The notes beneath the pieces were generated by a model. That model ran no database searches and was not told the origin of the DNA. It saw nothing but the letters and a program-made list of their open reading frames with translations. Shown in pieces: positions 11,484 to 21,804 of a DNA stretch of 64,000 nucleotides. Every line of letters starts with the position of its first letter. The stretch's first letter is position 1. This DNA is from Pithys albifrons albifrons (lineage: Eukaryota > Chordata > Aves > Passeriformes > Thamnophilidae). A program made the position numbers and the translations under genes. The stretch lies in contig NC_092486.1 of NCBI RefSeq assembly GCF_047495875.1, positions 2,775,259 to 2,839,258 on the forward strand, given 5' to 3'.

Positions 11484-12670
11484 GGGAGAGGGAGCCCATC
11501 CTGCTGGGGGCTGGAGAGGGAGCTCAACCCTCTGGGGGCTGGAGAGGGAGCTCATCCTGCTGGGGGCTGGAGAGGGAGCCCATCCTGCTGGGGGCTGGAG
11601 AGGGAGCCCATCCCTCTGGGGGCTGGAGAGGGAGTTCATCCTGCTGGGGACTGGAGAGGGAGCTCATCCTGCTGGGGGCTGGAGAGGGAGCCCATCCTGC
11701 TGGGAGCTGGAGAGGGAGCTCATCCTGCTGGGGGCTGGAGAGGGAGCTCAACCCTCTGGGGGCTGGAGAGGGAGCCCATCCTGCTGGGGGCTGGAGAGGG
11801 AGCTCATCCTGCTGGGGGCTGGAGAGGGAGCCCAACCTGCTGGGGGCTGGAGAGGGAGCTCAACCCTCTGGGGGCTGGAGAGGGAGCTCATCCTGCTGGG
11901 GGCTGGAGAGGGAGCCCATCCTGCTGGGAGCTGGAGAGGGAGCTCATCCTGCTGGGGGCTGGAGAGGGAGCCCAACCTGCTGGGGGCTGGAGAGGGAGCT
12001 CAACCCTCTGGGGGCTGGAGAGGGAGCTCATCCTGCTGGGGGCTGGAGAGGGAGCCCATCCTGCTGGGAACTGGAGAGGGAGCTCAACCCTCTGGTGGCT
12101 GGAGAGGGAGCTCATCCTGCTGGGGGCTGGAGAGGGAGCTCATCCTGCTGGGGGCTGGAGAGGGAGCCCAACCTGCTGGGGGCTGGAGAGGGAGCTCAAC
12201 CCTCTGGGGGCTGGAGAGGGAGCCCATCCTGCTGGGAACTGGAGAGGGAGCTCAACCCTCTGGTGGCTGGAGAGGGAGCTCATCCTGCTGGGGGCTGGAG
12301 AGGGAGCTCATCCTGCTGGGAGCTGGAGAGGGAGCTCAACCCTCTGGGGGCTGGAGAGGGAGCTCATCCTGCTGGGGAGCTGGAGAGGGAGCTCAACCCT
12401 CTGGGGGCTGGAGAGGGAGCTCAACCCTCTGGGGGCTTGAGAGGGAGCTCATCCTGCTGGGGGCTGGAGAGGGAGCTCATCCTGCTGGGGGCTGGAGAGG
12501 GAGCTCAACCCTCTGGGGGCTGGAGAGGGAGCTCATCCTGCTGGGAGCTGGAGAGGGAGCCCATCCTGCTGGGAGCTGGAGAGGGAGTCCATCCTGCTGG
12601 GGGCTGGGGAGGGAGCTCATCCTGCTGGGGGCTGGAGAGGGAGCTCATCCTGCTGGGGGCTGGAGAGGGA
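11484..12670. repeat. 28-bp minisatellite
   Basis: About 42 units of 28 bp: CTGGAGAGGGAGC plus TCATCCTGCTGGGGG, with variants AACCCTCTGGGGG and CCATCCTGCTGGG. As 28 is not divisible by three, a 28-residue super-period appears in translation. The unit lacks stops in all phases, giving a 475-codon plus-strand frame (11386-12813) that is a by-product of the repeat. Alternating G-runs occur on the plus strand. The array ends abruptly in AT-rich DNA. Confidence 0.96.
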
Positions 12671-13027
12671 TATTATATATAATAGATATAATATATATTA
12701 TATATAATAGATATAATATATGTTATATATATACAATATATAATTATAGATATAAAAATATACAGATTTTTATATTTTTATTTTACATTTTTTTGCTGGA
12801 CACGAATCTGTGAAGTGAAAATATAGATAAAAATAAATAAATAAATAAATAAATATAATATATATATTAAAAATAAATACAAATAAATAAAGAAAGAAAA
12901 GTAAATAGATAAAAATAAATAATATATATTAAAAATAAAAATAATTAATTAAATAAATAGAAATAAATATATATTAAAAATAAATATAAATAAATATATA
13001 AAAATTATATATATATATATATATATG
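12671..13027. repeat. AT-rich low-complexity tract
   Basis: TATAATATA, AAATAAATA and AT dinucleotide runs, with no other content. It follows directly on the G-rich 28-bp array, a very sharp change in base composition. Confidence 0.93.
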
Positions 13028-13794
13028 GACTTTCAGGGAACTTTCTGTTCCTGCCCTGGAAAAGGCAACTTTGGAAAGGTTTTATTTCAGGATTCTGAAG
13101 ATGCAAATGAGGCTCAGGGAGCCAAAATCCTCCTTTTTAACACCAAACTGCCCTGCCAGGACTCAACACTTGGATTTGTTTGCTGTGTCCAAGTTTAAAT
13201 CCACGAGGAATCAGCAAAATAAAGGACAATGGGACACCCTTTATGAACTCACTGCAATAAAAGGAGGGTCACCAATCCCACTTTCCTGAGTCGATTTTGT
13301 TTTCTGAACTAATCCAAAAGAACTAAAAGACTTTCAGTCTCCCCTGTTTGTTTATTTGTGTGGATTCCACTCCCTCAGTGTGACTTTTTTATCCCTTCTT
13401 TTGTCTGGGATGGTTTAACGCCCCAAAGGGATCTGAGTGAGGCAGAAAAGCTTAAAAAAAAGGTGATTAGAGACGGAGAAAAGAACAAAGCTCAGAGCTG
13501 AGGAGGCTCAGAACATCCATGGACTCCTGACCTCGAGAAAAAACCACTCCAGGATTAAAATGCCACTTTTGACTCTCAGATATTTGAAGGACATTTGTAT
13601 TTTAGACCTATTTTGTAACATCCAGAGAAAGAGCTTGATATTCCTCGTGGTTTATTTTTCATAAGGTATTCCCTGAATCTCCTCTCCATTAAAGCACAGA
13701 CTTTTTAGCAGCTGGGGGTTTAGTTTTAACCCCAGGCCAGGGAATTCTCAGCCATCCCATCTCACCACCTGCACTGATCCCACAGCTCTGAGCT
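13028..13794. other. Unique non-coding sequence
   Basis: No gene recognised. AT-rich with a few CpGs near 13420-13480. Confidence 0.55.
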
Positions 13795-15198
13795 CAAGCA
13801 CAGTGACTTTCAGGTGACCCACCTGGAGGATGAGGGGAAGGCTGTGGGTGTGTCTGCCTGAACTTCAGCAAGGCCTTTGACTCTGTCTCCCATAAGATAC
13901 TCCTGGAAAAGCTGGTGGCCCATGGCTTGGACAGGTGTCCCCTCTGCTGGGTCAGGAGCTGGCCCAGAGAGTGCTGGTGAACAGGGCTGTGTCCAGCTGG
14001 TCCCCAGTGGTGTCCCCAGGGGTCTGTGTTGGGTCCAGTCCTGTTAAACATCTTTATTGATGGTTTGGATGAGGGGATTGAGTCCATCCTCAGCAAATTT
14101 GCTGCTGACACCAAGTTGGGAGGGAGTGTCGAGCTGCTGGAAGGCAGGAGGGCTCTGCAGAGGGATCTGGAGAGACTTGAGGGATGGGCTGATTGCAATG
14201 GGATGGAGTTCAACAAGGCCAAGTGCAGGTCCTGCCCTTTGGCCACCCCAAGCCCTGCAGAGGTCCAGGCTGGGCACAGAGTGGCTGGAGAGCAGCCAGG
14301 CAGAGGGACCTGGGGGGACTGAGGGACAGGAAGCTCAACAGGAGCCACCAGTGTGCCCAGGTGGCCAAGAAGGCCAAGGGGATCCTGGCCTGGATCCAAA
14401 CTAGCGTGGCCAGCAGGCCCAGGGCAGTGACCCTTCCCCTGGACTCTGCCCTGGGGAGGCCACACCTTGAGTGTTGTGTTCAGTTCTGGGCCCCTCAGTT
14501 GAGGAAAGAGATTGAGGGGCTGGAGCGGGGCCAGAGAAGAGCAACAAGGCTGGAGAAGGGACTGGATGTGGCACTGAGTGTCCTCTGAAACACCTCCAGG
14601 GACAGAGAATCCAACATGTCTTGATCCAACCCCACTGTGATCACCAGCCCAGGGCACAGAGTGCCAGAGTGATCCCAGTGGGGTTGGATCAAGGGTTGGA
14701 TTTGATGATCTCAGAGGTCTCTTCCAACCCAAGTGAGAAGAGCAACGAGGCTGGAGAAGGGACTGGAGCACAAGTGCTGTGGGGAGAGGCTGAGGGAGCT
14801 GGGGGTGTTCAGCCTGGAGAAGAGGAGGCTCAGAGGTGACCTCAGCACTGTCTGGAACTGCCTGAAGGGAAGTTGTGGCCAGCTGGGGGTTGGTCTCTTC
14901 TCCCAGGCACTCAGCAATAGGACAAGGGGGCACGATGGGCTCAAGCTCTGCCAGGGGAAATTGAAGTTGGAGAGCAGAAAGAAATTCTTTGCAGAGAGAG
15001 TGCTCAGGGATTGGAATGGGCTGCCCAGAGAGGGGGTGGATTCCCCATCCCTGGAGGGTTTGAACCTGAGCTTGGCCGTGGCACTGAGTGCCATGATCTG
15101 GTAAAGGGACTGGAGTTGGACCAAGGGTTGGACTGGATGATCTCTGAGGGCTTTTCCAACCTGATCCATTCTATGATTCTGTGATTCTATTCTATGAC
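13795..15198 (+). mobile_element. CR1 LINE, longest copy in the window
   Basis: Plus-strand, 5'-truncated CR1 that begins inside the reverse transcriptase and ends with the family's 3' signature (GGATGATCTCTGAGGGC, TTTTCCAACC) and an ATTCTATG/ATTCTGTG microsatellite tail at 15170-15198. It contains the same internal 3'-end insert as the 8.6-kb copy: 14560-14735 holds a short CR1 3' end, flanked by two nearly identical AAGGCTGGAGAAGGGACTGG segments (14544-14570 and 14749-14775). Confidence 0.93.
13845..15104 (+). pseudogene. Decayed CR1 ORF2 (reverse transcriptase)
   Basis: Encoded in the parent element, this protein reverse-transcribes CR1 RNA into the genome. Visible pieces: NFSKAFDSVSHKI at 13861-13899; [20 protein letters not shown] in the frame from 14026; then [16 protein letters not shown] and [14 protein letters not shown] in another frame (14193-14588); and [20 protein letters not shown] (14733-15104). 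The catalytic YADD/FADD-type motif reads FAAD at 14098-14109, so the first Asp is lost. An apparent frameshift lies just before 14026, another near 14240-14300, and a stop at about 14588 precedes the inserted 3' end. The endonuclease domain is absent. Clearly inactive. Confidence 0.9.
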
Positions 15199-15906
15199 TT
15201 CCCAACCTAAGAGTAAATGACCCCAACCAGGTACTCGGCACACAAAACCCACACATAATTTATCCCATTGCTTCAATTAGGATCATCTTCAGGAGTGTGT
15301 TTCCTATTTCAAGTTCTTTTTAGGGGGAGAAAGGTGGGTGATTTTGCTTCTGGCAGTCAAGACCTCTCTCTGGGGGAAGAACCTTTCCCAAATATCCAAC
15401 CTTCACTTGCTGAGGAGGAACTTCATTTAGTGCTTGCAGGAGGACTTGCATTGATGTCAATCTTTAAGCACTTCCAACACTTCAGGCCAAAGTGAAAAGC
15501 CCCAGGTGTGGGCACAGCTGATGGATGGGGAGCTGGGGGGGTTCCCAAACCAGCCCTTCCTTTGTGCCCACCTCAGTTTTTGGGAGTTTTGCCCCTCCAG
15601 AACAGTTTCACAGCTGGCACTGCCCACTGGGGCTTTCTGTTTCAAAGCAGATGATCAAAAGCTCCTTGTCAGGAAAGATTAGTAGCTAAGGGGGAAAAAC
15701 AAAATAAAATCAGGCTTGAGGCAAGCTGATAAATGATGGGTTTTATTTCTACATCAGCCCTCAGTTTGTTCTGCAGAGCAGCTGCTGTGCAGGATGGATG
15801 AGGTGCTGCTCTCACTTTCCTTCACTCACCATGTGCAAAATAACCACGTGCAGAGGCTCAGATGAACCTCCAGCCTAAGAACAAGACAGCAAATTGACCC
15901 TGATCC
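15199..15906. other. Unique non-coding sequence
   Basis: No gene. 15196-15250 (GACTTCCCAACC to CGGCACACA) resembles 41650-41700 at roughly four positions in five. This may be the remnant of an older repeat into which CR1 inserted. Confidence 0.5.
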
Positions 15907-16045
15907 TGAGATCAGCTCAGCTGGTTAAAACTTGGCTGTAATAATGCCAAGGTCAGGGGTTCAATCCCCTGTGTGGGCCACTGACTGAAGAGTTGGACTC
16001 GATGATCCTTGGGGGTCCTTCCAACTCAGAATAGTCTGTGAAATA
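15907..16045 (+). mobile_element. tRNA-Ile/CR1-tail SINE (TguSINE1-like)
   Basis: The 5' part (about 15907-15979) follows a tRNA-Ile: A box TCAGCTCAGCTGG at 15912-15924, an anticodon-loop region with TAATAATG, and B box GGTTCAATCCC at 15958-15968, then TGTGGGCCA. It is followed directly by a CR1-like 3' tail (GTTGGACTCGATGATCCTT, then CCTTCCAACTCAGAATA). This head-plus-tail design is that of songbird SINEs mobilised by CR1 enzymes. tRNA folding is broken by several substitutions, so it is not a working tRNA gene. Confidence 0.82.
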
Positions 16046-16062
16046 CAAATTGATATTAGTGA

Positions 16063-16885
16063 CCTACACATGGTTGGGACCCTCCTGGACCTGCCAAGGA
16101 GCTCCCCTGCAGTCAGGTGTGTTTGGGCACTGCTCTGCCCCAGCCTGGGCATGGGGCTTGAGGCACTGTCCCAGCTGAGCAGGTGGGCCCAGTTTGTCCC
16201 AGTGTGGGGGTGACCAAAGCTGGGCATTCCAAACCCTCTGGGCCATTGCCCAGCAACTGTTCCCAAGGGCCCATTGGCAGCAGCTGCCCAGGGCACAGCT
16301 GAGCCCTCAGGCTGGGAGCTGGCTGGGAAAGAAGCCTGGCAGAGGAGCTGGGAGAACTGCCCTGCAGGGACTCCTTGGCACCTCCACACCCACCTGAGGG
16401 CTCAGCTCTGCTCAGGGGCCAGCAACGAGTCCAAAATCCCCCCTGAGTGCCAGAGTCAGATCCCCCAGGCTGGAACTCCCTGCCCTGGGGGAGGCACTGG
16501 GGGCTCCCACCCAAACCTCAGGGGAGACAATCTTGGCCTTTGGCCACCTCTGGCACCACTCCTGGCATCCAGAGCAGGAGCAGACCCTGCACAGGAGGAG
16601 CCCCCCACTCTCCCCCAGACTCTGCCATCATCTGCACCAACAGCTTTGTCCCCTCCTTTGCCTTTGGCCTCGGGGGAACCACGTGGGGCTCAGCACAGGG
16701 GCCACCAAACCCCCCTGTGTTTGTGCCCCAGGGGGCTGGGTTAGACTGCTGGGCTTGGGGGTTAAACCCAATTGCTCTTTGTGCCATTGCATTGATTGGA
16801 ATATTGGTATTAAATTGTAACTCTGCCTTGGAATCTCTCTTGTGTTGGGTTCATTTCTCCTGCAGGGTCACCTTTAAACCAGCAC
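16063..16885 (+). mobile_element. LTR-like interspersed repeat, copy 1
   Basis: About 720 bp of this element (from about 16168) recur inverted at 48.94-49.69 kb, and about 500 bp recur at 41.08-41.60 kb. The shared right end reads TTCATTTCTCCTGCAGG then CACCTTTAAACCAGCACA. ATTAAA at about 16809 followed by TGTGTTGGGTT could be a polyadenylation signal with its GT-rich element. I recognise the end as typical of avian endogenous-retrovirus LTRs but cannot name the family, and the strand given is relative. Open frames (up to 170 codons) are not gag, pol or env. Confidence 0.6.
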
Positions 16886-17485
16886 AGGCACATTTAAAAT
16901 ACAAGCACCAATGGCATCGTTTTCCCTCGAGATCAGAAGCAACAGAGAGCTTTGATTAGCCACTAAAATGTGTATTATCCACCAGGCAGGCACTGGGGGC
17001 TGGCACAGAGCAGGGCATGGAGCTGCTTTGCCCCTCAGGGCACTCTGTGTGTCACATCTGGCACCTGGAGCAACACTTGAACTCAGATAATCCCAACTCC
17101 TCAAGTGACTATTTTGGGTTCAGTTCTCGCCTCAGCTGCCTCACAGTTGATGTCTTTATTTGCCATGGCCTTCAGGAAGGATTTCTCTCATTCATTTCTA
17201 AATCTGGGAGTGGAAAATTGATCTTTTCAGGCTCTTTCAGCTGCTGCTCAGCAAACAAACGCTGCTTCCCCCAGGAAAAGGCTTTATACACTCAGGTTAA
17301 TGAGATGTGGAGTTCCAGAAAGTCTTCAGTCAGCACTGAGGGGATGAGCCTTGAGCTGCTTCCCAGGCAAGGAAGGAAGGAATTTGATGGAGGCCAGCAG
17401 GAAACATCCTGTTGGGATGTTGTTCTGGGGGTCTGGAGGCTGAAAAGGGACTTGGTTATCTCCTGTCCTCAACCAACCAACTGAG
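16886..17485. other. Unique non-coding sequence
   Basis: No gene recognised. A 155-codon open frame (17017-17484) has no domain-like content. Confidence 0.55.
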
Positions 17486-18482
17486 GGATTCCACACCAGA
17501 CTCCTGGAATGCTCCATCCTGACCTTGGATTCCACTCCAAACTCCTGACCTTGGATTCCACACCAAACTCCTGCAATGCTCCATCCTCACCTTGGATTCC
17601 ACACCAGACTCCTGGAATGCTCCATCCTGACCTTGGATTCCACTCCAAACTCCTGACCTTGGATTCCACACTAAACTCTTGGAATGCTCCATCCTGGAAA
17701 GTTTGGGATGCCCTTGGATTCCACACCAAACTCTTGGAATGCTCCATCCTGGAGGGTTTGGGATGCCCTTGGATTCCACACCAAACTCCTTGAATGTTCC
17801 ATCCTGACCTTGGATTCCACACCAAAGCTCCATCCTGGAGGGCTTGGGATGCCCTTGGATTCCACACCAAACTCCTGCAATGCTCCATCCTGACCTTGGA
17901 TTCCACACCAAAGCTCCATCCTGGAGGGGTTGGGATGCCCTTGGATTCCACACCAAACTCCTGGAATGCTCCATCCTGACCTTGGATTCCACACCAGACT
18001 CCTGCAATGTTCCATCCTGGAGGGCTGAGATGCCCTTGGATTCCACACCAAACTCCTGCAAAGCTCCATCCTGCCCTTGGATTCCACACCAAACTCCTGG
18101 AATGCTCCATCCTAGAGGGGTTGGGATGCCCTTGGATTCCACACCAAACTCCTGGAATTCTCCATCCTAGAGGGGTTGGGATGCCCTTGGATTCCACACC
18201 AAACTCCTGGAATGCTCCATCCTGACCTTGGATTCCACACCAAACTCCTGGAATTCTCCATCCTGGAGGGTTTGGGATGCCCTTGGATTCCACACCAAAT
18301 TCCTGCAAAGCTCCATCCTAGAGGGGTTGGGATGCCCTTGGATTCCACACCAAACTCCTGCAATGCTCCAACCTGCCCTTGGATTCCACACCAAACTCCT
18401 GGAATGCTCCATCCTGACCTTGGATTCCACACCAAACTCTTGGAATTCTCCATCCTGGAGGGCTGAGATGCCCTTGGATTCC
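17486..18482. repeat. Minisatellite, 41/55-bp units
   Basis: Units share TTGGATTCCACACCAAACTC then CTGGAATGCTCCATCCT. A short form (about 41 bp, with GACC) and a long form (about 55 bp, with GGAGGGTTTGGGATGCCC) alternate irregularly, and further forms lack the CTGGAATG step. Minus-strand frames read as GVWCGIQG-type repeats up to 279 codons. No gene signals. Confidence 0.94.
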
Positions 18483-19224
18483 TTCAGACTTTAAACTCTC
18501 AGCTGAGCGTGGTGTAACCAGGGAAAATCCTTTCTCAGTAGTTTGGGACTTTTCCTGTCCAAAATGCTTCAATATTTGGGGGCTCTGGGTGGTATTTTTT
18601 TTTCTGCTGTGTCTCCCAAGGAACCAGAATAAATAAAAACAGGTCAATGTGCATTTGGAATGAGTTGAACTTTGGTGGAAAATACGACTCTCAAGGATTT
18701 GACATCCAAACCCTCTTATTCCTGGGAATTTGGAGGGATTGGGGTGGAGCAAACCCTGCAGGGCCCTGTCTTGGCACAGCCCATGCCCTGGGAAAGAGCT
18801 GGTGGAATATTCAAACCACAAATTTTGGGAATTTTTTGTAGTCTGGGCTCTATTCCTGTCCCAGCTGCAGCCAAATCCTGAGCGTGGCCAGACCTGAGTG
18901 CAAAATTCCCTCGGAATTCACCTGAACTGGGAATGTTCAGGAGGCAAAAGGCAAAGATGTGGCAGGTCTGAACCCTCTCACAGGGAGGGAGAGAAGAAAT
19001 GATTAAAACTGGTGGTTTCTTTGTCTCCCAGAACTGCAAGAGAAACGTTCAGGCTGCAGGAGCATCAAAATAAATTCATTTTGTGGACTGAGCGAGGAAT
19101 TCTGATGAGATTTCTGCCTAATGGGCTCTGACAGATGGAAGGGGGAATGGAAATGCAACTGTTCTCAAGCAAAGAAGCAAAGAAATGAGGCTCTCTCCAA
19201 GTCCTGTCACACGAGTCCCCTCCT
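18483..19224. other. Unique non-coding sequence
   Basis: No gene or repeat recognised. Confidence 0.55.
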
Positions 19225-19755
19225 TGGTGTGCAAAGGGAGAAGCTGCAGAGCAGGAGGGGGAGATGGAGAGGCCAAGAGAGAGCAATTTGGGGCAAAAAA
19301 ACTCATTTTAGTGCAATAAAATTACTGTTTTTCCCCCCAAAATGATCAGTGTGTGGGTAAAAAGAGAGTTTAACTGTGGTTGGTTGGAAAGTCTGAGCTT
19401 TTCCAGCTTTATTGAACTGGGCAATGCTGCAAAAATCCCATTTTTACAGGGAGAAGCTGCAGAGCAGGAGGGGGAGTTGGGGAGGTCACGAGAGAGCAAT
19501 TTGGGGCAAAAATCCTATTTTTAGTGCAATAAAATTACTGATTTTCCCCCAAAATGATCAGTGTGTGGGTAAAAAGAGAGTTTAACTGGAGTTGGTTGGG
19601 AAGTCTGAGCTTTTCCAGCTTTACTGAACTGGCAAAAGTCCCATCTTTACAAGGGAGAAGCTGTGGAGCAGAAGAGGGAGCTCAGGGGAGAGCAATTTGG
19701 GGCAAAAAACCTCCTTTTAATGCAGTAAAATCGCTGCTTTTCCCCCCCAGGGATC
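19225..19755. repeat. Tandem repeat, about 200-213 bp, 2.5 copies
   Basis: Full copies 19287-19499 and 19500-19697, with partial copies on either side (from 19225, and 19698-19755). Shared landmarks: TTTGGGGCAAAAA, GTGCAATAAAATTACTG, CAAAATGATCAGTGTGTGGG, GAGAAGCTG, AGAGAGCAA. Copies differ by scattered substitutions and short indels. Confidence 0.92.
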
Positions 19756-20039
19756 AGTGGGACACTCTGATCACACTCCCTGCTATCGATCCATTGATCA
19801 GGCACATCTTAAAGCTGTTCATTGGCACAGGGAGGAACCAGCTGCTCCCACCCTGGGGGCTCTCTGGGGGATCCTCAGCTGGTGCAAAGCCAGACCCACC
19901 TCCCCAGGGAGCCTCCCCAACTTGGATTCTGGAAAAATCATGGAAAAAACCCTGTCCTGGGCAGGTGGGGGGGTGGAGTTGGGGGTAATTCCCATGTTGT
20001 TCCATGCTCAGGAATTCAATCAGCCAAAGGAGGTTTTTG
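19756..20039. other. Non-coding, with a 52-bp dispersed duplication
   Basis: 19869-19920 (ATCCTCAGCTGGTGCAAAGC onward) is repeated almost exactly at 20104-20153 inside the adjacent CR1 material, so a short segment was copied over about 233 bp. No gene. Confidence 0.7.
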
Positions 20040-21347
20040 CATTGGCATGGAATGGTTTGGGCTGGAAGGGACCTCAAAGGTCACCTCATCCCACCCCTGG
20101 GGAGATCCTCAGCTGGTGCAAAGCCAGACCCACCTCCCCAGGGAGCCTCCCCAGAGCTGCTTCCAGGAGTTTATGGGCAGGGAAGTTCTGCCAGGAGCAT
20201 CCCTCCCCACCCTCACAGCCAGGAATCCCTTCCCAGTATCCCCCCCAGCCCTGCCCTCTGCCAGTAGGAGCCATTCCCTGTGTCCTGTCCCTCCATCCTT
20301 TGTTCCAAGTCCCTCTCCAGCTCTTGGAGTCCCTTCAGGCCCTGGAAGGGGCTCTCAGGTATCTCTGGGAATTCCATCCCAGTCTCTCCCCACCCTCCCA
20401 GCCAGGAATTCCTTCCCAGTATCCAACTGAATCAGTTTTCCAGTGGGAGCCATTCCCTGTGTCCTGTCCATCCCTTGTCCAAAGTTCCTCTCCAGCTCTT
20501 GGAGCCCCTTTAGGCCCTGCAAGGGGCTCTCAGGTCTTCTCTGGAATCCCATCCCATCCCTCCCCACCCTCCCAGCCAACAATCCCTTCCCAATATCCCA
20601 CCTCACCCCAGTCCCTGCCAGTTGAAATCCATCCCAGTGCCAGTTGAACCCCAAGTCTTTCAGCTGCCTCTGGGCTGGAGCTGAGGAGGGGCTGAGACCC
20701 CCAGAGCTGCTGGTGGGACGGAGCTGGAGCTGCCAGGGATGGGCAGGAGCCCTGGAATGGGCTGGGATGGAGGGACCTTGAAGGTCACCCAGTGCCACCC
20801 CTGCCCTGGGCAGGGACACCTCCCACTGTCCCAGGGACACCTCCCACTGTCCCAGGGGGCTCCAGCCTGGCCTTGGACACTCCCAGGGATGGAGCAGCCA
20901 CAGCTTGTCTGGGAATCCCATCCCATGCATTCCCACCCTCACAGGGAGGAATTTCTTCCCAATATCCCATTTAACCAGCACATGGAATCATGGAATGGTT
21001 TGGGTTGGAAGAGACCTTCAAGGTCACCCAGTGCCACCCCTGCCCTGGGCAGGGACACCTCCCACTGTCCCAGGGACACTTCCCACTGTCCCAGGGACAC
21101 CTCCCACTGTCCCAGGGGGCTCCAGCCTGGCCTTGGACACTCCCAGGGATGGAGCAGCCACAGCTTCTCTGGGAATCCCATCCCATCCCTCCCCACCCTC
21201 CCAGGGAGGGATCCCTTCCCAATATCCCATCTAAACCTCTCTCTGTCAGTTTAAAATCATTCCTCTTGTCCTGAAATTCCTCCCAATATTCCACTTAAAC
21301 CACCTCCCTCTGCCAGTTTAAACCCATTCCCCTTGTCCTGCTGCCCT
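20040..21347 (-). mobile_element. CR1 3'-end multimer
   Basis: Several minus-strand CR1 3' ends stand head to tail: 3' signatures near 20045, 20750 and 20985, each followed by the CR1 interior (GTCACCCAGTGCCACCCCTG, CCTTGGACACTCCCAGGGAT, TTCCCAATATCCCA). The 20-bp step ACACCTCCCACTGTCCCAGG is itself tandem, two or three times per unit. 20621-20820 is the first of four nearly identical linker segments. The junction at 20955-21000 recurs at other loci. Confidence 0.88.
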
Positions 21348-21804
21348 GAAGATTTTTCTATGCCCTTTCCTGAAGCAGAATCACAGAATTTTAGTGTACA
21401 ATTAACTGCTATTTAACTGGTAAAACTGAAGATTTTTCTATGCCTTTTCCTGAAGGAGAATCACAGAATTTTAGTGTAAAATTAACTGCTAAAACTGAAG
21501 ATTTTTCTATGCCCTTTCCTGAAGCAGAATCACAGAATTTTAGTGTACAATTAACTGCTATTTAACTGGTAAAACTGAAGATTTTTCTATGCCCTTTCCT
21601 GAAGCAGAATCACAGAATTTTAGTGTAAAATTAACTGCTAAAACTGAAGATTTTTCTATGCCCTTTCCTGAAGCAGAATCACAGAATTTTAGTGTACAAT
21701 TAACTGCTATTTAACTGGTAAAATTGAAGATTTTTCTATGCCCTTTCTGAAGCAGAATCACAGAATTTTAGTGTACAATTAACTGCTATTTAACTGGTAA
21801 AACG
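21348..21804. repeat. 80/69-bp alternating tandem repeat
   Basis: Six units starting at 21348, 21428, 21497, 21577, 21646 and 21726: lengths 80, 69, 80, 69, 80, about 78. The long form carries CAATTAACTGCTATTTAAC, the short form AAATTAACTGCTAAAAC. The alternation makes a 149-bp dimeric higher-order unit. The array begins exactly at the 5' edge of the CR1 block. Confidence 0.94.

Noticed and set aside
11386..12813. 475-codon frame on the 28-bp array
   Set aside because: 28-residue period equals 3 x 28 bp, the pattern of a stop-free non-coding unit; the frame ends as soon as the AT-rich tract begins.
13845..15104. Active reverse transcriptase gene
   Set aside because: The catalytic motif reads FAAD, frames are shifted at least twice, a 3' end is inserted and the 5' half is missing.
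15907..15979. Functional tRNA-Ile gene
   Set aside because: A CR1-like tail follows directly and stem pairs are broken; it is the head of a SINE.
16063..16885. Complete endogenous retrovirus
   Set aside because: The three LTR-like copies are isolated or inverted; no gag, pol or env-like sequence lies between any two of them.
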